A stretch of DNA of 64,000 bases from Bacillus pseudomycoides (GCF_002582035.1 NZ_NUQE01000019.1:125288-189287), one strand, 5' to 3'; shown: positions 36,579-46,942, numbered from the stretch's first letter. The notes: generated from the sequence alone by a model not told the origin. Made by a program: numbers and translations.

Positions 36579-37025
36579 TTATTGTTCAGTAACATGTACT
36601 TTTACTGTTGCCGTCACTTGTGGGTGTAATTTCACAGTAACATTCGTATATCCTAACGCACGAATTGCGTCATCCATCTCAAATTTACGTTTATCAAGTT
36701 TAATATTATGAGCTTTTTGTAAACTATCGACAATTTGCTTACTTGTAATAGAACCAAATAAACGGCCACCTTCACCTGATTTCGCCTTTAATTCTACTGT
36801 TAACTTTTCTAAAGTCTCTTTTAGCTCCTTGCACTTTTCAAGCTCTAATTCTGCATCTTTTTCTTCCTTGCGTTTTTTCGCATCTAATGTTTTCATATTT
36901 GCATTTGTTGCTTCAGCTGCAAGACCTTGTTTTAATAAAAAGTTATTCGCATAACCGTCTGGTACGTTTTTTATTTCCCCTTTTTTTCCTTTACCTTTTA
37001 CGTCTTTTAGAAAAATTACTTTCAT
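36579..37025 (-). CDS. rplI: 50S ribosomal protein L9
   Basis: The 148-residue protein has an N-terminal RNA-binding domain ([17 protein letters not shown]), a long charged helix (~40-75) and a C-terminal domain. It binds 23S rRNA at the L1 stalk base. Its ATG overlaps the gdpP stop by 4 nt, and dnaB follows after 27 bp. Confidence 0.97.
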   Translation of the reverse strand: MKVIFLKDVKGKGKKGEIKNVPDGYANNFLLKQGLAAEATNANMKTLDAKKRKEEKDAELELEKCKELKETLEKLTVELKAKSGEGGRLFGSITSKQIVDSLQKAHNIKLDKRKFEMDDAIRALGYTNVTVKLHPQVTATVKVHVTEQ

Positions 37026-38995
37026 GATTGTGTTCCTCCCTCTAAATACTCATTTATAACAGATTGTAGCTTTGCTTCTGCTTCATCAATTGATATGTCT
37101 TGCATTTGCGTTGCAGCATTTGTTAAATGACCGCCCCCGCCTAAATGCTCCATAATAAGCTGTACATTTACCTCTCCTAAAGAGCGTCCACTAATACCAA
37201 TAACAGTTTCACTACGCTGTGCAATCACAAAAGATGCGACTATTCCTGTCATTGTCAGCAATGTATCAGCCGATTGTGCAATTAATACTTGATCATAAAA
37301 CCCATCACCATCTACCTTTGCAATCGCAATCCCATTTTTATAAATGTACGCATTTCGGATTGTTTTGGCAATCTGTAAATAATGCTCCATATCCTCTTTT
37401 AATAACTTTTGTACCAATACAGTATCCGCACCATGCGAGCGGAGATACGAGGCTGCATCAAACGTACGTGCTCCGGTGCGGAATGTAAAGCTCTTTGTAT
37501 CCACAATAATACCCGCGAGCAGAGCCGTCGCCTCTAGCATATTCATTTTCAAACGCTTAGGTTGATATTCCAATAGCTCTGTTACAAGTTCTGCCGTAGA
37601 AGATGCATATGGTTCCATATAGACAAGCAATGGGTCTTCAATAAAGTCCTCACCACGACGATGATGGTCAATTACAACTACATTTTCAATCTTATCAAGC
37701 AACTTTTTTTCCATAACCATGGATGGTTTATGTGTATCCACTACAACAAGAAGCGAATCATCATTCGCAAATTCAAGTGCCTGTTGCGGCGTAATAAAAT
37801 GCGACCACAATTCATCTTGGTGCCTAATTTCTTCCATTAGACGTTTAATTCCTTTATCAGAATCATTTTTATCTAATACGATATATCCTTCTCGTTCATT
37901 AAGTTGTGCTACTTTTAAAATCCCAATTGCTGCCCCAATTGCATCCATATCCGGTGCCCGGTGCCCCATAATAATAATATTGCTGCTTTCTAACACAAGA
38001 TCTTTTAAGGCATGAGAAATAACACGTGCACGTACACGAGTACGTTTTTCCACCGGATTCGTTTTCCCGCCATAAAATTTTACTTTCCCTGTAGCCTGTT
38101 TAATTGCCACTTGATCTCCGCCTCGCCCAAGTGCCAAATCAAGACCCGATTGCGCCATAGCCCCAAGCTCTGCTAACGATAAGTCGCCAGAACCAACACC
38201 AATGCTCAATGTAAGAGGAATATTTCGTTTAGACGTTTCTTCACGTACTTGGTCTAAAATATCAAATTTCCCTTTCTCCATTTGCGCTAAAATACTTTCA
38301 TTTAACACAACGAAAAATCGCTCGGATGAAGCACGTTTCAAATAAGCTCCATGCTTCACAGCCCATTCATTCAACAAAGATGTAACATGGCTTGTAACGT
38401 TTATACGCAATTGATCATCTAGTCCTTGTGTTACTTCATCATAGTTATCTAAATAGATGACAGCGAGTACCGTTCTTTGGTCTTCATACATTTTTTCAAT
38501 CTCTGTTTGCTCTGTCACATCAAAGAAATAAATTAACTTTTCTTCTTTCCTGGCAAACACGCGAAATTTCCGATTGTTCAAAGATACAATATCATTAGCT
38601 GTTTCACCTTTTATAAATAGAAGTAGGTTCTCTGATAGATCATACAGGTGCCATCCAGCTAACGAATGCTGCCCTAAACAGGAAGATAGATATGGGTTTG
38701 CCCAGTCGATTCCATAATCCTTATTATATAGTAAAATTCCAATTGGCATTTGATTGAAAGCCTCATTACTTACCTTTTTAACTCTTGTAATCGTATCATT
38801 CGTATACTTTTCAAAGCGTTTTTGAAATGCAAGTTCAAATTTAATAGTGAAAAATAAAACGATACAAAATACAAAGAAGGAAATCATACCCATCAACCAA
38901 TGAAAATAGACGAGAATTGTAATGAGTACAAACGTTAAAAATGCCAACACATAAACAGGATACAAAAACCGCTGTTTCTTATAAAATTCAGGCAT
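37022..38995 (-). CDS. gdpP: cyclic-di-AMP phosphodiesterase GdpP
   Basis: The 657-residue protein has two N-terminal membrane helices (~12-55), a degenerate PAS domain that binds heme in homologues (~75-150), a modified GGDEF domain (~175-300), then DHH ([23 protein letters not shown]) and DHHA1 domains ([10 protein letters not shown]). The DHH part hydrolyses c-di-AMP to pApA, which sets turgor, wall stress and beta-lactam tolerance. No disruption is seen. Confidence 0.95.
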   Translation of the reverse strand: MPEFYKKQRFLYPVYVLAFLTFVLITILVYFHWLMGMISFFVFCIVLFFTIKFELAFQKRFEKYTNDTITRVKKVSNEAFNQMPIGILLYNKDYGIDWANPYLSSCLGQHSLAGWHLYDLSENLLLFIKGETANDIVSLNNRKFRVFARKEEKLIYFFDVTEQTEIEKMYEDQRTVLAVIYLDNYDEVTQGLDDQLRINVTSHVTSLLNEWAVKHGAYLKRASSERFFVVLNESILAQMEKGKFDILDQVREETSKRNIPLTLSIGVGSGDLSLAELGAMAQSGLDLALGRGGDQVAIKQATGKVKFYGGKTNPVEKRTRVRARVISHALKDLVLESSNIIIMGHRAPDMDAIGAAIGILKVAQLNEREGYIVLDKNDSDKGIKRLMEEIRHQDELWSHFITPQQALEFANDDSLLVVVDTHKPSMVMEKKLLDKIENVVVIDHHRRGEDFIEDPLLVYMEPYASSTAELVTELLEYQPKRLKMNMLEATALLAGIIVDTKSFTFRTGARTFDAASYLRSHGADTVLVQKLLKEDMEHYLQIAKTIRNAYIYKNGIAIAKVDGDGFYDQVLIAQSADTLLTMTGIVASFVIAQRSETVIGISGRSLGEVNVQLIMEHLGGGGHLTNAATQMQDISIDEAEAKLQSVINEYLEGGTQS

Positions 38996-39013
38996 ATATA
39001 CAACTCCTATAAA

Positions 39014-39120
39014 GTGAAACTTCTATCAGTTAGGTCTTCATTCCTCTACTGATATTTAGTCAAATCCACCAGACTTATCCCCCATTTACAGAGTCTTACG
39101 GTCCCATTAGGTGCAGGATG
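39014..39120 (+). repeat. degenerate bcr-type repeat
   Basis: GTGAAACTTCTATCAG after ATAAA (39009-39013), fading after a CAGACTTATCCCCC core. It lies between yybS and gdpP. Confidence 0.45.
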
Positions 39121-39183
39121 AAAGTTTATATTTCTATGTTTCGTTACAAAAAATGCTTATAAAAAGCACCTTGTTTCAACTAC

Positions 39184-40122
39184 TTATTTCACCTGTACTT
39201 TCGACCGTAACGAAAAGCCTAAATCAATTATACCTAAGATTGTCACAAGAGGGAACAAAACTGGTATAAACAAACCTACGACAAAAATTAAAATTGGAAT
39301 AGCTTTAGTATATCCCTTTGCATTTGTAAAAAAAGCAAGGAACGAAAAGCCTTGAAATAACAGTAATAAAGTGAAAATTGTCGATAAATTTAAAACCACC
39401 ATTTCTAAATATGAACCTGCTTCTATTCTTGTAAAAGATGAAAGCAAAACAACAGCGACGTACAACCAAACGATACTCTTAGGAATCTGTATATCACGGA
39501 ATTTCGGCCAAGATTCCACCGTGTACTTTAATCGTTTTAAGACACGATTAGCAATTAAAATCGTAATCCAAGAATTAAAAAATGATCCCATAGCAAGTAA
39601 AGCTGGCACAAGCAAACGAAGCATATCCCCAACTTTTTTCAATTGAGCCAGTTGCTCCTCATTTACAGGTGCACCTGCCATTTGCATAAATTTCTCACTT
39701 TGTTCCACCGACTGTTTAAACAGGTCTTCCATTTGCTTAATAAAATCAATGTTAAAAAACTTCACGCTGACAACATACAGCAACACAAAGCTCACAAGAT
39801 ATACAAGTGTCCCTACTAATAAAATTTCAATAATACTTTTTTTCTTTTTATACATATGTCCTAATACAATACCTGTTATTCCAAACATAATTGTATTCAT
39901 AATACTAAGAGGCGAACTAATAATAAGCGTTATAAGAATCGCTGTTCCTAATAACATACAAGCTCTACTTAATGGGGCTCTTATCGTAAAAATAAGAAAT
40001 GGTAACGGCAATGCAAATTTAAATATAGCCCCTAAAATGGGAATATACCGGGAGGCAAGAAGCAAGATAGCATATAAAGCAAGTAAAACTGCTCCCTCTG
40101 TAATGAGTCGTGTGCGCTTCAT
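39184..40122 (-). CDS. yybS: YybS-like DUF2232 membrane protein
   Basis: The 312-residue protein has about eight membrane helices and no soluble domain. Its place between rpsR-ssb-rpsF and gdpP-rplI-dnaB matches B. subtilis yybS. The family is unclassified (DUF2232) and may be an ECF-like or energy-coupling membrane component, but this is unproven. ATG 40122 is chosen because AAGGTG lies upstream; a GTG three codons earlier sits in the ribosome-binding region. Confidence 0.82.
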   Translation of the reverse strand: MKRTRLITEGAVLLALYAILLLASRYIPILGAIFKFALPLPFLIFTIRAPLSRACMLLGTAILITLIISSPLSIMNTIMFGITGIVLGHMYKKKKSIIEILLVGTLVYLVSFVLLYVVSVKFFNIDFIKQMEDLFKQSVEQSEKFMQMAGAPVNEEQLAQLKKVGDMLRLLVPALLAMGSFFNSWITILIANRVLKRLKYTVESWPKFRDIQIPKSIVWLYVAVVLLSSFTRIEAGSYLEMVVLNLSTIFTLLLLFQGFSFLAFFTNAKGYTKAIPILIFVVGLFIPVLFPLVTILGIIDLGFSLRSKVQVK

Positions 40123-40146
40123 TATCCACACCTTCTTTCTTATAAA

Positions 40147-40215
40147 GTGAAATTTCCATCATTGGGAGATCTTCTGATTTTCTCAATTTTTCTACGTCTT
40201 AAGATGAAGCTCTTA
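40147..40215 (+). repeat. bcr-type repeat fragment
   Basis: GTGAAATTTCCATCATTGGG after ATAAA (40142-40146), truncated on the right. Confidence 0.4.
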
Positions 40216-40239
40216 GAAATAAAAAAGAAAAGAATAGCA

Positions 40240-40274
40240 AAATGCACAGTAGAGTGACACTCTACTGTGCATTT
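40240..40274 (-). terminator. terminator of rpsF-ssb-rpsR
   Basis: AAATGCACAGTAGAGT and ACTCTACTGTGCATTT form a perfect 16-bp stem with a 3-nt loop. Confidence 0.75.
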
Positions 40275-40283
40275 CATGCGTTA

Positions 40284-40556
<273 letters not shown>

Positions 40557-40564
40557 CTATACCA

Positions 40565-41071
40565 TTAAAATGGTAAGTCATCATCCGAAATATCGATTGG
40601 TTGACCTACATTTGCAAATGGATCGTCATTTCTAGTAAATCCAGCATTATTGCCATTGTTACCAGATTGACCAAATGGGTTTTGAGAGCCTTGATTTCCG
40701 AATCCTGCTCCCGATGGTTGCTGATTGAATGAACCGCGTTGCTCACCACCGCTATTACGCGGTTCTAAAAATTGTACGTTCTCCGCTAGAACTTCTGTTA
40801 CATATACACGCTTACCATCTTGTCCATCGTAATTACGAGTTTGAAGACGTCCATCTACGCCTGCTAAGCTACCTTTTTTCAAATAATTCGCCACGTTCTC
40901 TGCTTGTTTACGCCATATTACACAGTTAATAAAGTCAGCTTCACGCTCACCTTGCTGATTCGTAAATGCGCGATTCACAGCTAACGTGAAAGTAGCTACT
41001 GCAACACCGTTTGGCGTGTAACGTAAGTCAGGGTCCTTAGTTAAACGACCAACGAGTATAACACGATTCAT
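40565..41071 (-). CDS. ssb: single-stranded DNA-binding protein
   Basis: The 168-residue protein has an OB fold (residues ~1-106, [18 protein letters not shown]), a Gly/Gln/Asn-rich flexible linker, and the acidic tip DISDDDLPF that recruits replication and repair proteins. ATG 41071 is preferred over the upstream GTG. It lies between rpsF and rpsR, the standard arrangement. Confidence 0.97.
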   Translation of the reverse strand: MNRVILVGRLTKDPDLRYTPNGVAVATFTLAVNRAFTNQQGEREADFINCVIWRKQAENVANYLKKGSLAGVDGRLQTRNYDGQDGKRVYVTEVLAENVQFLEPRNSGGEQRGSFNQQPSGAGFGNQGSQNPFGQSGNNGNNAGFTRNDDPFANVGQPIDISDDDLPF

Positions 41072-41104
41072 CAATCGAACCACTCTCCCTATATATCTTA
41101 ATGA

Positions 41105-41392
41105 TTATTCTTCGTTTTTAACAACGATGTGACGAATGATATCTTCGTTGATCTTAGCTAAACGATCGAATTCTTTAATCGCTTCTGGATTAGAATTTAC
41201 GTTTAAGATCATGTAGAAACCGTCACGTAAGTCGTTGATTTCGTAAGCTAAACGACGCTTACCCCAATCTTTTGTGTTAATGATTTCTGCACCATTTTCA
41301 GTTAAAACGCCTGCAAAACGTTCAACTAAAGCTTTTTGAGCTTCTTCTTCCATGTTTGGACGAATGATGTACATGATTTCGTACTTTTTCAT
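41105..41392 (-). CDS. rpsF: 30S ribosomal protein S6
   Basis: The 95-residue protein ([20 protein letters not shown]) has a ferredoxin-like fold and binds S18. ATG 41392 follows AAAGGAGGTG. An upstream in-frame extension covers the probable S6:S18-binding leader and is not coding. Confidence 0.97.
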   Translation of the reverse strand: MKKYEIMYIIRPNMEEEAQKALVERFAGVLTENGAEIINTKDWGKRRLAYEINDLRDGFYMILNVNSNPEAIKEFDRLAKINEDIIRHIVVKNEE

Positions 41393-41410
41393 TACACTTT
41401 CACCTCCTTT

Positions 41411-41442
41411 TGGTCTAAACGGCCCATACTGGGCAAGGAGCA
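41411..41442 (-). promoter_or_regulatory. probable S6:S18-responsive mRNA leader
   Basis: On the minus strand GCTCCTTGCCCAGTATGGGC followed by CGTTTAGACCA forms a short hairpin with an adjacent CCG, like the conserved rpsF leader that mimics the S6:S18 site on 16S rRNA. It ends just before the ribosome-binding site. Confidence 0.55.
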
Positions 41443-41515
41443 ATTAATTTATAGTAATTACTCACGAGTTTAGATTATATCATAGTAAGTTAGAGGAAGC
41501 AACTCACGGAAACAT

Positions 41516-41550
41516 AAAAAACTTGGCAAACCTAATGAATTTGCCAAGTT
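41516..41550 (-). terminator. terminator of ychF
   Basis: On the minus strand AACTTGGCAAA and TTTGCCAAGTT form a perfect stem followed by TTTTTTATG. Confidence 0.75.
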
Positions 41551-41561
41551 AAATACTTTAT

Positions 41562-41646
41562 CCCGCTACTCGTGGGCAGTAAGAGCCCGATTGGTTCAAC
41601 TAACCATCAGTGGGGGGGATGAAGCCCCCACTGATGGAAGTTTCAC
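41562..41646 (-). mobile_element. bcr-type repeat with internal deletion
   Basis: This 85-bp copy runs from CCCGCTACTCGTGGGCAG to GGAAGTTTCAC and is flanked by TTTAT at 41557-41561 and 41647-41651. Confidence 0.7.
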
Positions 41647-41674
41647 TTTATTTTTTTCCTAGGAAATAAATAAA

Positions 41675-42775
41675 TTATACATTAAAGCGGAAGTGCACAA
41701 CATCTCCGTCTTTCATAACGTATTCTTTTCCTTCTAATCGTACTTTTCCAGCTTCTTTGGCAGCTGTCATAGAACCATTTTCCATTAAGTCATCATAAGA
41801 TACTGTTTCTGCACGAATAAATCCACGTTCAAAATCTGTATGAATGATTCCAGCACATTGCGGTGCTTTCATTCCTGTTTTAAATGTCCAGGCACGTACT
41901 TCTTGTACACCCGCTGTGAAATAAGTAGCCAATCCTAATAAATCATACGCTGCACGAATTAATTGATCTAGACCAGATTCCTCAATGCCTAGTTCTTCAA
42001 GGAATACTTTCTTTTCTTCTTCATCTAACTCAGCAATTTCTGATTCAATTTTTGCGCAAACAACAATTACTTGAGAGTTTTCTTTTGTAGCAAATTCTTT
42101 TACAATTTGTACATATTCATTTCCAGATGAATCCATTACATCATCTTCACCAACGTTTGCTACATATAGCATTTCTTTTACTGTTAATAGATGAAGACCT
42201 TTTACTACTTTCATTTGCTCTTCTGTAAATTCAACTGCACGAGCTGGTTTTCCTTCTTCAAATGCTTCTTTTAAACGAACTAAAATTTCGTGTTCGAATG
42301 CAGCATCTTTATCTTTTTGCTTCGCTAATTTTGCCACGCGATCAATGCGCTTATCAACAGATTCTAAATCCGCTAAAATAAGTTCTAAGTTGATTGTTTC
42401 AATATCTGCAATCGGATCTACTTTACCCGCTACGTGTGTAATATTTTCATCTTCAAAACAACGAACTACTTGGCAAATTGCATCTACTTGACGAATATGG
42501 GATAAGAATTTATTTCCTAACCCTTCACCTTTACTCGCACCTTTTACAATACCTGCAATATCTGTAAATTCAAAGACAGTTGGCACTGTTTTCTTTGGTT
42601 CAACAAGTTCAGTTAATTTATTTAAACGATAATCTGGAACTTCTACAATTCCAACGTTTGGATCTATTGTACAGAATGGATAGTTTGCAGATTCTGCCCC
42701 TGCTTGTGTAATTGCATTAAATAATGTTGACTTACCTACGTTCGGTAGTCCAACGATACCAGCCGTTAATCCCAT
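41675..42775 (-). CDS. ychF: redox-regulated ATPase YchF (Obg family)
   Basis: The 366-residue P-loop protein has G1 GLPNVGKST, DxxG in FTDIAGIVKGA, a helical insert (~125-200) and a C-terminal TGS domain (~280-366). YchF/OLA1 prefers ATP and associates with ribosomes and stress responses. ATG 42775 follows AGGAG by 8 nt; the extra MKN upstream is unlikely. Confidence 0.95.
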   Translation of the reverse strand: MGLTAGIVGLPNVGKSTLFNAITQAGAESANYPFCTIDPNVGIVEVPDYRLNKLTELVEPKKTVPTVFEFTDIAGIVKGASKGEGLGNKFLSHIRQVDAICQVVRCFEDENITHVAGKVDPIADIETINLELILADLESVDKRIDRVAKLAKQKDKDAAFEHEILVRLKEAFEEGKPARAVEFTEEQMKVVKGLHLLTVKEMLYVANVGEDDVMDSSGNEYVQIVKEFATKENSQVIVVCAKIESEIAELDEEEKKVFLEELGIEESGLDQLIRAAYDLLGLATYFTAGVQEVRAWTFKTGMKAPQCAGIIHTDFERGFIRAETVSYDDLMENGSMTAAKEAGKVRLEGKEYVMKDGDVVHFRFNV

Positions 42776-42888
42776 ATTCTTCACTCCTATGTCTCAATCT
42801 TCCATCATTATAGATAGTAACGAATAAAATGACAAGCTTCATAGAGTTTCATAAAATGAAGCTCTATGAAGTGGAGAGGGCACTTTAT

Positions 42889-42912
42889 CCCGCACTAACG
42901 GGTAGCAATAGC
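42889..42912 (-). repeat. bcr-type repeat end fragment
   Basis: CCCGCACTAACGGGTAGCAA after TTTAT (42884-42888). Only the one end remains. A hairpin CTTCATAGAG/CTCTATGAAG lies just before it at 42838-42872. Confidence 0.4.
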
Positions 42913-42917
42913 AAAAA

Positions 42918-42947
42918 AATAAACAGCTGCATCAGCTACTGTTTATT
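42918..42947 (-). terminator. terminator of the mscS-type/DUF951 unit
   Basis: On the minus strand AATAAACAG..CTGTTTATT is followed by TTTTTTGC. Confidence 0.65.
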
Positions 42948-42954
42948 CTTCCAT

Positions 42955-43152
42955 CTATTCTTCATGCTTTATAAGTATTTTCTTCACCTTACGATCAAAT
43001 TCTTTTCGAGGAATCAGTACCGAATGGCCACACCCCTCGCACTTAATACGAATATCCATTCCCATACGAATAATCTTCCAACGATTTTCACCACATGGAT
43101 GGGCTTTTTTCATTTCCACTACGTCGTACAAGTTATATTGCTTTTGCTCCAC
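42955..43152 (-). CDS. DUF951 zinc-binding-like small protein
   Basis: The 65-residue protein has the DUF951 pattern: YDVVEMKKAHPCGENRWKIIRMGMDIRIKCEGCGHSVLIPR, with single Cys then C-x2-C. It is small and conserved beside ychF in Firmicutes, function unknown. GTG 43152 is chosen for the AGGAG site upstream. It follows the MscS-type gene closely. Confidence 0.85.
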   Translation of the reverse strand: MEQKQYNLYDVVEMKKAHPCGENRWKIIRMGMDIRIKCEGCGHSVLIPRKEFDRKVKKILIKHEE

Positions 43153-43172
43153 TCTCCAAACTCCTCTCACTG

Positions 43173-44042
43173 CTAATTTGCCTTTTCACTCATCAGCTCT
43201 TCACGATTATATAGAACCATACGTGGATATGGGATTTCAATACCATGTAAATCAAGACGATTTTTAATTTCTTTCCGAAGTGCTCTCGCTACCACAAAAT
43301 GTTGCATCGGTTCTACTTCAGCTGTAACCCTCAAAACAACTTCTGATGCTGCCAAGCTCTGTACACCTAATAATTGCGGACGAGCAACCATTTGCTCATA
43401 CCTTGTTGGTAATTCATCCAATAACTTTTCAAGAACTTGTTCTGCATGTTCAATATCACTTTCATATGAAATAGATACATCTACAAAGGCAACACTATTA
43501 GTAACAGAGAAATTTGTTACTTCCTTAATATTTCCATTTGGAATAATATGAATTTCACCTGTCCATTTCTTCATTTTCGTTGTACGTAATCCAATCTCTT
43601 GAATAACTCCTTCAAATTGGCCTAAGCGTACATAGTCCCCTACTGAAAATTGATCCTCTAATAAAATAAAGAATCCGGTGATAACATCTTTGACTAAGTT
43701 TTGTGCACCAAAACCAACCGCTAAACCAACAACCCCAGCACCGGCTAATAATCCTTTTGTATCAATTCCAAATACCCCTAAAATAGCGATTATTACAATA
43801 AAAAAGATAACATATGTTAAAATATTTTCTAATAATTTCGCTACTGTCATCGTTCTTCTTTCAGAAATTTGAATTGGTGATTTTGCCTTTATTTTGAAGG
43901 CGTTACTAATAATTGCTCTACCGATCCGAATAACTACACTCGAAATAAGTAAAATAAGTGCAATTTGTAGTAAACCGAGACCAATCTTTTCCCATAATCC
44001 TGCATCTAACAATTTTGTATATAAGTCGTGAAGTCCTTTCAT
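43173..44042 (-). CDS. MscS-family mechanosensitive channel
   Basis: The 289-residue protein has three N-terminal membrane helices (~18-110). The pore helix is the Gly/Ala-rich GLLAGAGVVGLAVGFGAQNLVKD, followed by the beta domain (FEGVIQEIGLRTTKMK) and a C-terminal alpha/beta domain. MscS channels release osmolytes under membrane tension. AAGGTAGG precedes ATG 44042. In an operon with the DUF951 gene. Confidence 0.92.
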   Translation of the reverse strand: MKGLHDLYTKLLDAGLWEKIGLGLLQIALILLISSVVIRIGRAIISNAFKIKAKSPIQISERRTMTVAKLLENILTYVIFFIVIIAILGVFGIDTKGLLAGAGVVGLAVGFGAQNLVKDVITGFFILLEDQFSVGDYVRLGQFEGVIQEIGLRTTKMKKWTGEIHIIPNGNIKEVTNFSVTNSVAFVDVSISYESDIEHAEQVLEKLLDELPTRYEQMVARPQLLGVQSLAASEVVLRVTAEVEPMQHFVVARALRKEIKNRLDLHGIEIPYPRMVLYNREELMSEKAN

Positions 44043-44173
44043 CGCGACCTACCTTTCTATCTCATATTCATTATTTATTGTAACAGAATTTCTCCTATGT
44101 TTTACGAAAAAAAGTTCTTTCATATGCTTTTATTTTCACACTCTATAAGGTATAAAATAACAACTTTTTTTAT

Positions 44174-44189
44174 ATACTAGTACTAGTAT
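44174..44189. repeat. 16-bp perfect palindrome in the 44043-44477 spacer
   Basis: ATACTAGTACTAGTAT is self-complementary and lies in the divergent spacer between the MscS-type gene and yyaC. Nothing else is recognised in this spacer. It may be an operator or chance. Confidence 0.3.
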
Positions 44190-44477
44190 TCCTTAGACTA
44201 CACGACATACTTCACACGTATTCGTTTTATGAATATCTAGATACAAAAGTGTACATCTCTTTCTACTCATAATCCATCTTATTACAATAAAGCACAATCT
44301 CCAATCAGTAAGGGGAATTAGAAATATTTATCAATTTCTACATAACATAAAATGAACTACCCCTAAACGTAAAAATAATATAATTCTTACCCTCAAAAGA
44401 ATCTGTAACACGCAATAATTTTTAGGAAAATCAAATTCATATGAATTTGATAAATTCTATTAAAGGATGGATGCTTC

Positions 44478-45074
44478 GTGAATATTGGAAGTTTTCGCTT
44501 ACCTTTTTTTGAAAAAGATTCAGAGCAAGTTATGTATCATGATGCAAATTGTAATCAAACAATTAGTAGCTTTCTACTCTCTCATCTCCCAATTGAAAAA
44601 AACTCTCCACTTATTGTACTTTGTATTGGGACAGACCGATCAACTGGGGATGCATTAGGCCCCCTTGTAGGTTCAAAACTACAAGATTATAACATTCGAA
44701 ATTTTCACTTATACGGAACATTAGAATCACCAATCCATGCTTTAAACTTAGAAGAAACAATTACAGAAATACACAAAACATTTATAAATCCCTTTATTAT
44801 TGCAATTGATGCATGTCTAGGAAAATCTCAAAATATCGGTTCCATTACAATCGGAAAAGGACCTAGTAAACCTGGAGCAGCTATGAATAAAAAACTCCCT
44901 GCAATTGGCGATATGCATATCCATGGAATTGTAAATTTAAATGGATTTATGGAATTTTTTGTACTACAAAACACAAGACTAAACCTTGTTATGAATATGG
45001 CTATCAGCATTGCAGAAAGTATTATTGAAACAGATAAAAAACTTACTGTAATGAAAAAAATAAACCATCTATAA
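44478..45074 (+). CDS. yyaC: sporulation protein YyaC (DUF1256, GPR-like)
   Basis: The 198-residue protein has LCIGTDRSTGDALGPLVGSKL, FIIAIDACLG and GDMHIHGIVNLNGFMEF, typical of YyaC, a homologue of the germination protease fold. YyaC is made in the mother cell during sporulation. The GTG start at 44478 is supported by AAAGGATGG. It points opposite to spo0J, with which it shares a bidirectional terminator. Confidence 0.88.
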   Translation: MNIGSFRLPFFEKDSEQVMYHDANCNQTISSFLLSHLPIEKNSPLIVLCIGTDRSTGDALGPLVGSKLQDYNIRNFHLYGTLESPIHALNLEETITEIHKTFINPFIIAIDACLGKSQNIGSITIGKGPSKPGAAMNKKLPAIGDMHIHGIVNLNGFMEFFVLQNTRLNLVMNMAISIAESIIETDKKLTVMKKINHL

Positions 45075-45092
45075 GCAAAGATGGTTTATTTC
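45059..45092. terminator. bidirectional terminator between yyaC and spo0J
   Basis: AATAAACCATCT (45059-45070) and AGATGGTTTATT (45079-45090), with T-rich flanks on both strands. Confidence 0.7.
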
Positions 45093-45950
45093 TCACTGTT
45101 CTCCTGCTAAGAGTTCTAAAATACGTTGTAAGTCACCTTTATTGAAAAATTGAATTTCAATTTTTCCTTTTTCTTGTTTCGTTTCTTTAATTTTCACAGC
45201 AGTTCCAAACCGCTCTCGTAGCGCCGTTTCTTGTTCTTCAAAAAAGATATTTCTTTCTGGTTTTTGTTTCTTTGTTTCACGTGAAACATCTTCATTCATC
45301 TGCTGAATAATTTGTTCCAACTGACGAACATTTAATCCTTCTTTTTCAATTCGTTGTAATAAACTATTGATTTGCGTTTTATCTTTTAACGCAAGTAATG
45401 TTCGTCCATGCCCCATAGAAATCGTTCCATTTGAAATCATCTCTTGTACAAAAGTTGGGAGAGATAGTAAGCGAATGTGGTTTGCAATATGTGGTCTGCT
45501 TTTTCCAAGTCGCTTTGCTAACTGTTCTTGCGTTACTTTAAGTTGTTCCATGAGCATTTGATACGCTAACGCCTCCTCAATAGGCGTTAAATCTTCACGT
45601 TGCAAATTCTCCAGTAGCGCAAGCTCCATCATTTGTTGCTCATTCAAATCTCGAATAACGACAGGAACTGTTTCAAGATTTGCTTCTTTTGCGGCACGAA
45701 ATCTTCTTTCTCCTGCAACAATTTCGTATCCTTTAATACTTTTCCGAACAATAAGTGGTTGTAAAATCCCATGTTCTTTAATGGATAATGCTAGCTCTTG
45801 AATTGCTTCCTTGTGAAAATATTTACGCGGCTGATATGGGTTAGGACGTAATTCGTTTACTTGCAATTCTTGAATTGTTTCTTCCTCTTTCACATCCAAA
45901 TCTGGAAAAAACGCATTAATCCCTCTTCCTAGTCCTTTAGCCACCTGCAA
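45093..45950 (-). CDS. spo0J: chromosome partitioning protein Spo0J (ParB)
   Basis: The 285-residue protein has an N-terminal CTPase domain ([17 protein letters not shown]), a helix-turn-helix (TQEQLAKRLGKSRPHIANHIRLL) and a C-terminal dimer domain. It binds parS near the origin, loads SMC and regulates Soj. It overlaps soj by 14 nt. A perfect parS lies inside the gene. Confidence 0.96.
   Translation of the reverse strand: MQVAKGLGRGINAFFPDLDVKEEETIQELQVNELRPNPYQPRKYFHKEAIQELALSIKEHGILQPLIVRKSIKGYEIVAGERRFRAAKEANLETVPVVIRDLNEQQMMELALLENLQREDLTPIEEALAYQMLMEQLKVTQEQLAKRLGKSRPHIANHIRLLSLPTFVQEMISNGTISMGHGRTLLALKDKTQINSLLQRIEKEGLNVRQLEQIIQQMNEDVSRETKKQKPERNIFFEEQETALRERFGTAVKIKETKQEKGKIEIQFFNKGDLQRILELLAGEQ
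45273..45288. promoter_or_regulatory. parS: parS site within spo0J
   Basis: TGTTTCACGTGAAACA is a perfect 16-bp match, at the place where B. subtilis carries its spo0J parS. Confidence 0.92.
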
Positions 45951-46698
45951 TCACTTCCTTCGCTAAATCTAAATACACTTCCGCCCCCCTTGACTTAGCA
46001 TCATACATCATAATTGGTTTTCCATGACTCGGCGCTTCACTTAAACGTACATTACGCGGAATAATCGAACTATATACTTTATCTCGGAAATATTTCTTCA
46101 CTTCATCAATTACTTGTAATCCTAGATTTGTACGAGCATCCAGCATTGTTAGTAAAACACCTTGAATTGCTAAATTTTTATTTAAATGCTTTTGTACAAG
46201 GCGAACTGTATTCAACAATTGACTTAACCCCTCTAAGGCGTAATACTCACATTGGACAGGAATAATAACAGAATCTGCAGCAGTTAATGCATTAATAGTT
46301 AATAAGCCTAAAGATGGGGGACAATCAATAATAATATACTCATACTCATTACGAATTGGCTGCAGCGCACGCTGCAGGCGAACTTCCCGGGAAATTGTCG
46401 GTACAAGTTCTATTTCAGCTCCTGCTAGCTGAATAGTAGCGGGAAGCACATCTAGATTTTCAGTTGTTGTTCTCTGTATAACCCTACGAACATCCGTATC
46501 TTCTACAAGCACATTATAAATACATTCATTTAAATCTGATTTTTCAATTCCGACTCCTGTCGTTGCATTCCCTTGTGCATCAATATCAACAAGAAGTACT
46601 TTTTTTCCTACTTGTGCCAATCCAGCTCCTAAATTTACCGATGTTGTTGTTTTTCCAACCCCACCTTTTTGATTAGCAATGGCAATGATTTTCCCCAT
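45937..46698 (-). CDS. soj: chromosome partitioning ATPase Soj (ParA)
   Basis: The 253-residue protein has the deviant Walker A KGGVGKTTT (11-19), DIDAQGNAT and IIDCPPSLG. With Spo0J it controls origin segregation and DnaA activity. ATG 46698 follows AGGTGACATC. The gene holds a Noc-site candidate at 46382. Confidence 0.96.
   Translation of the reverse strand: MGKIIAIANQKGGVGKTTTSVNLGAGLAQVGKKVLLVDIDAQGNATTGVGIEKSDLNECIYNVLVEDTDVRRVIQRTTTENLDVLPATIQLAGAEIELVPTISREVRLQRALQPIRNEYEYIIIDCPPSLGLLTINALTAADSVIIPVQCEYYALEGLSQLLNTVRLVQKHLNKNLAIQGVLLTMLDARTNLGLQVIDEVKKYFRDKVYSSIIPRNVRLSEAPSHGKPIMMYDAKSRGAEVYLDLAKEVIAGG
46382..46395. promoter_or_regulatory. putative Noc-binding site within soj
   Basis: ACTTCCCGGGAAAT matches the B. 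subtilis Noc consensus ATTTCCCGGGAAAT at 13 of 14 positions. Confidence 0.6.
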
Positions 46699-46854
46699 GA
46701 TGTCACCTACTTTCAACCTTTCTGTCTTATTCTATAAATGATTGTTTTTATTTTAACATGAAACAATCATGTTTCTTTTGTTTCTGTATATTAAACTTCA
46801 AAATTAATTTACAAACTCCTTCTTAATTTTAAAAGAAAATATAGTACTTATAAA

Positions 46855-46895
46855 GTGAAAGTTCCATCATTAGAGTCTTACTAGCTTTAATAAGT
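46855..46895 (+). repeat. bcr-type repeat fragment
   Basis: GTGAAAGTTCCATCATTAG after ATAAA (46850-46854); the rest is decayed. Confidence 0.4.
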
Positions 46896-46903
46896 GACAA
46901 AAT

Positions 46904-46938
46904 AAAAAGACCACAACCGACGGTTGAGGTCTTTTTAT
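46904..46938 (-). terminator. terminator of noc
   Basis: AAAAAGACCACAACCG and CGGTTGAGGTCTTTTT form a 15-bp stem with one mismatch and T-runs on both strands. Confidence 0.8.
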
Positions 46939-46942
46939 TCTC

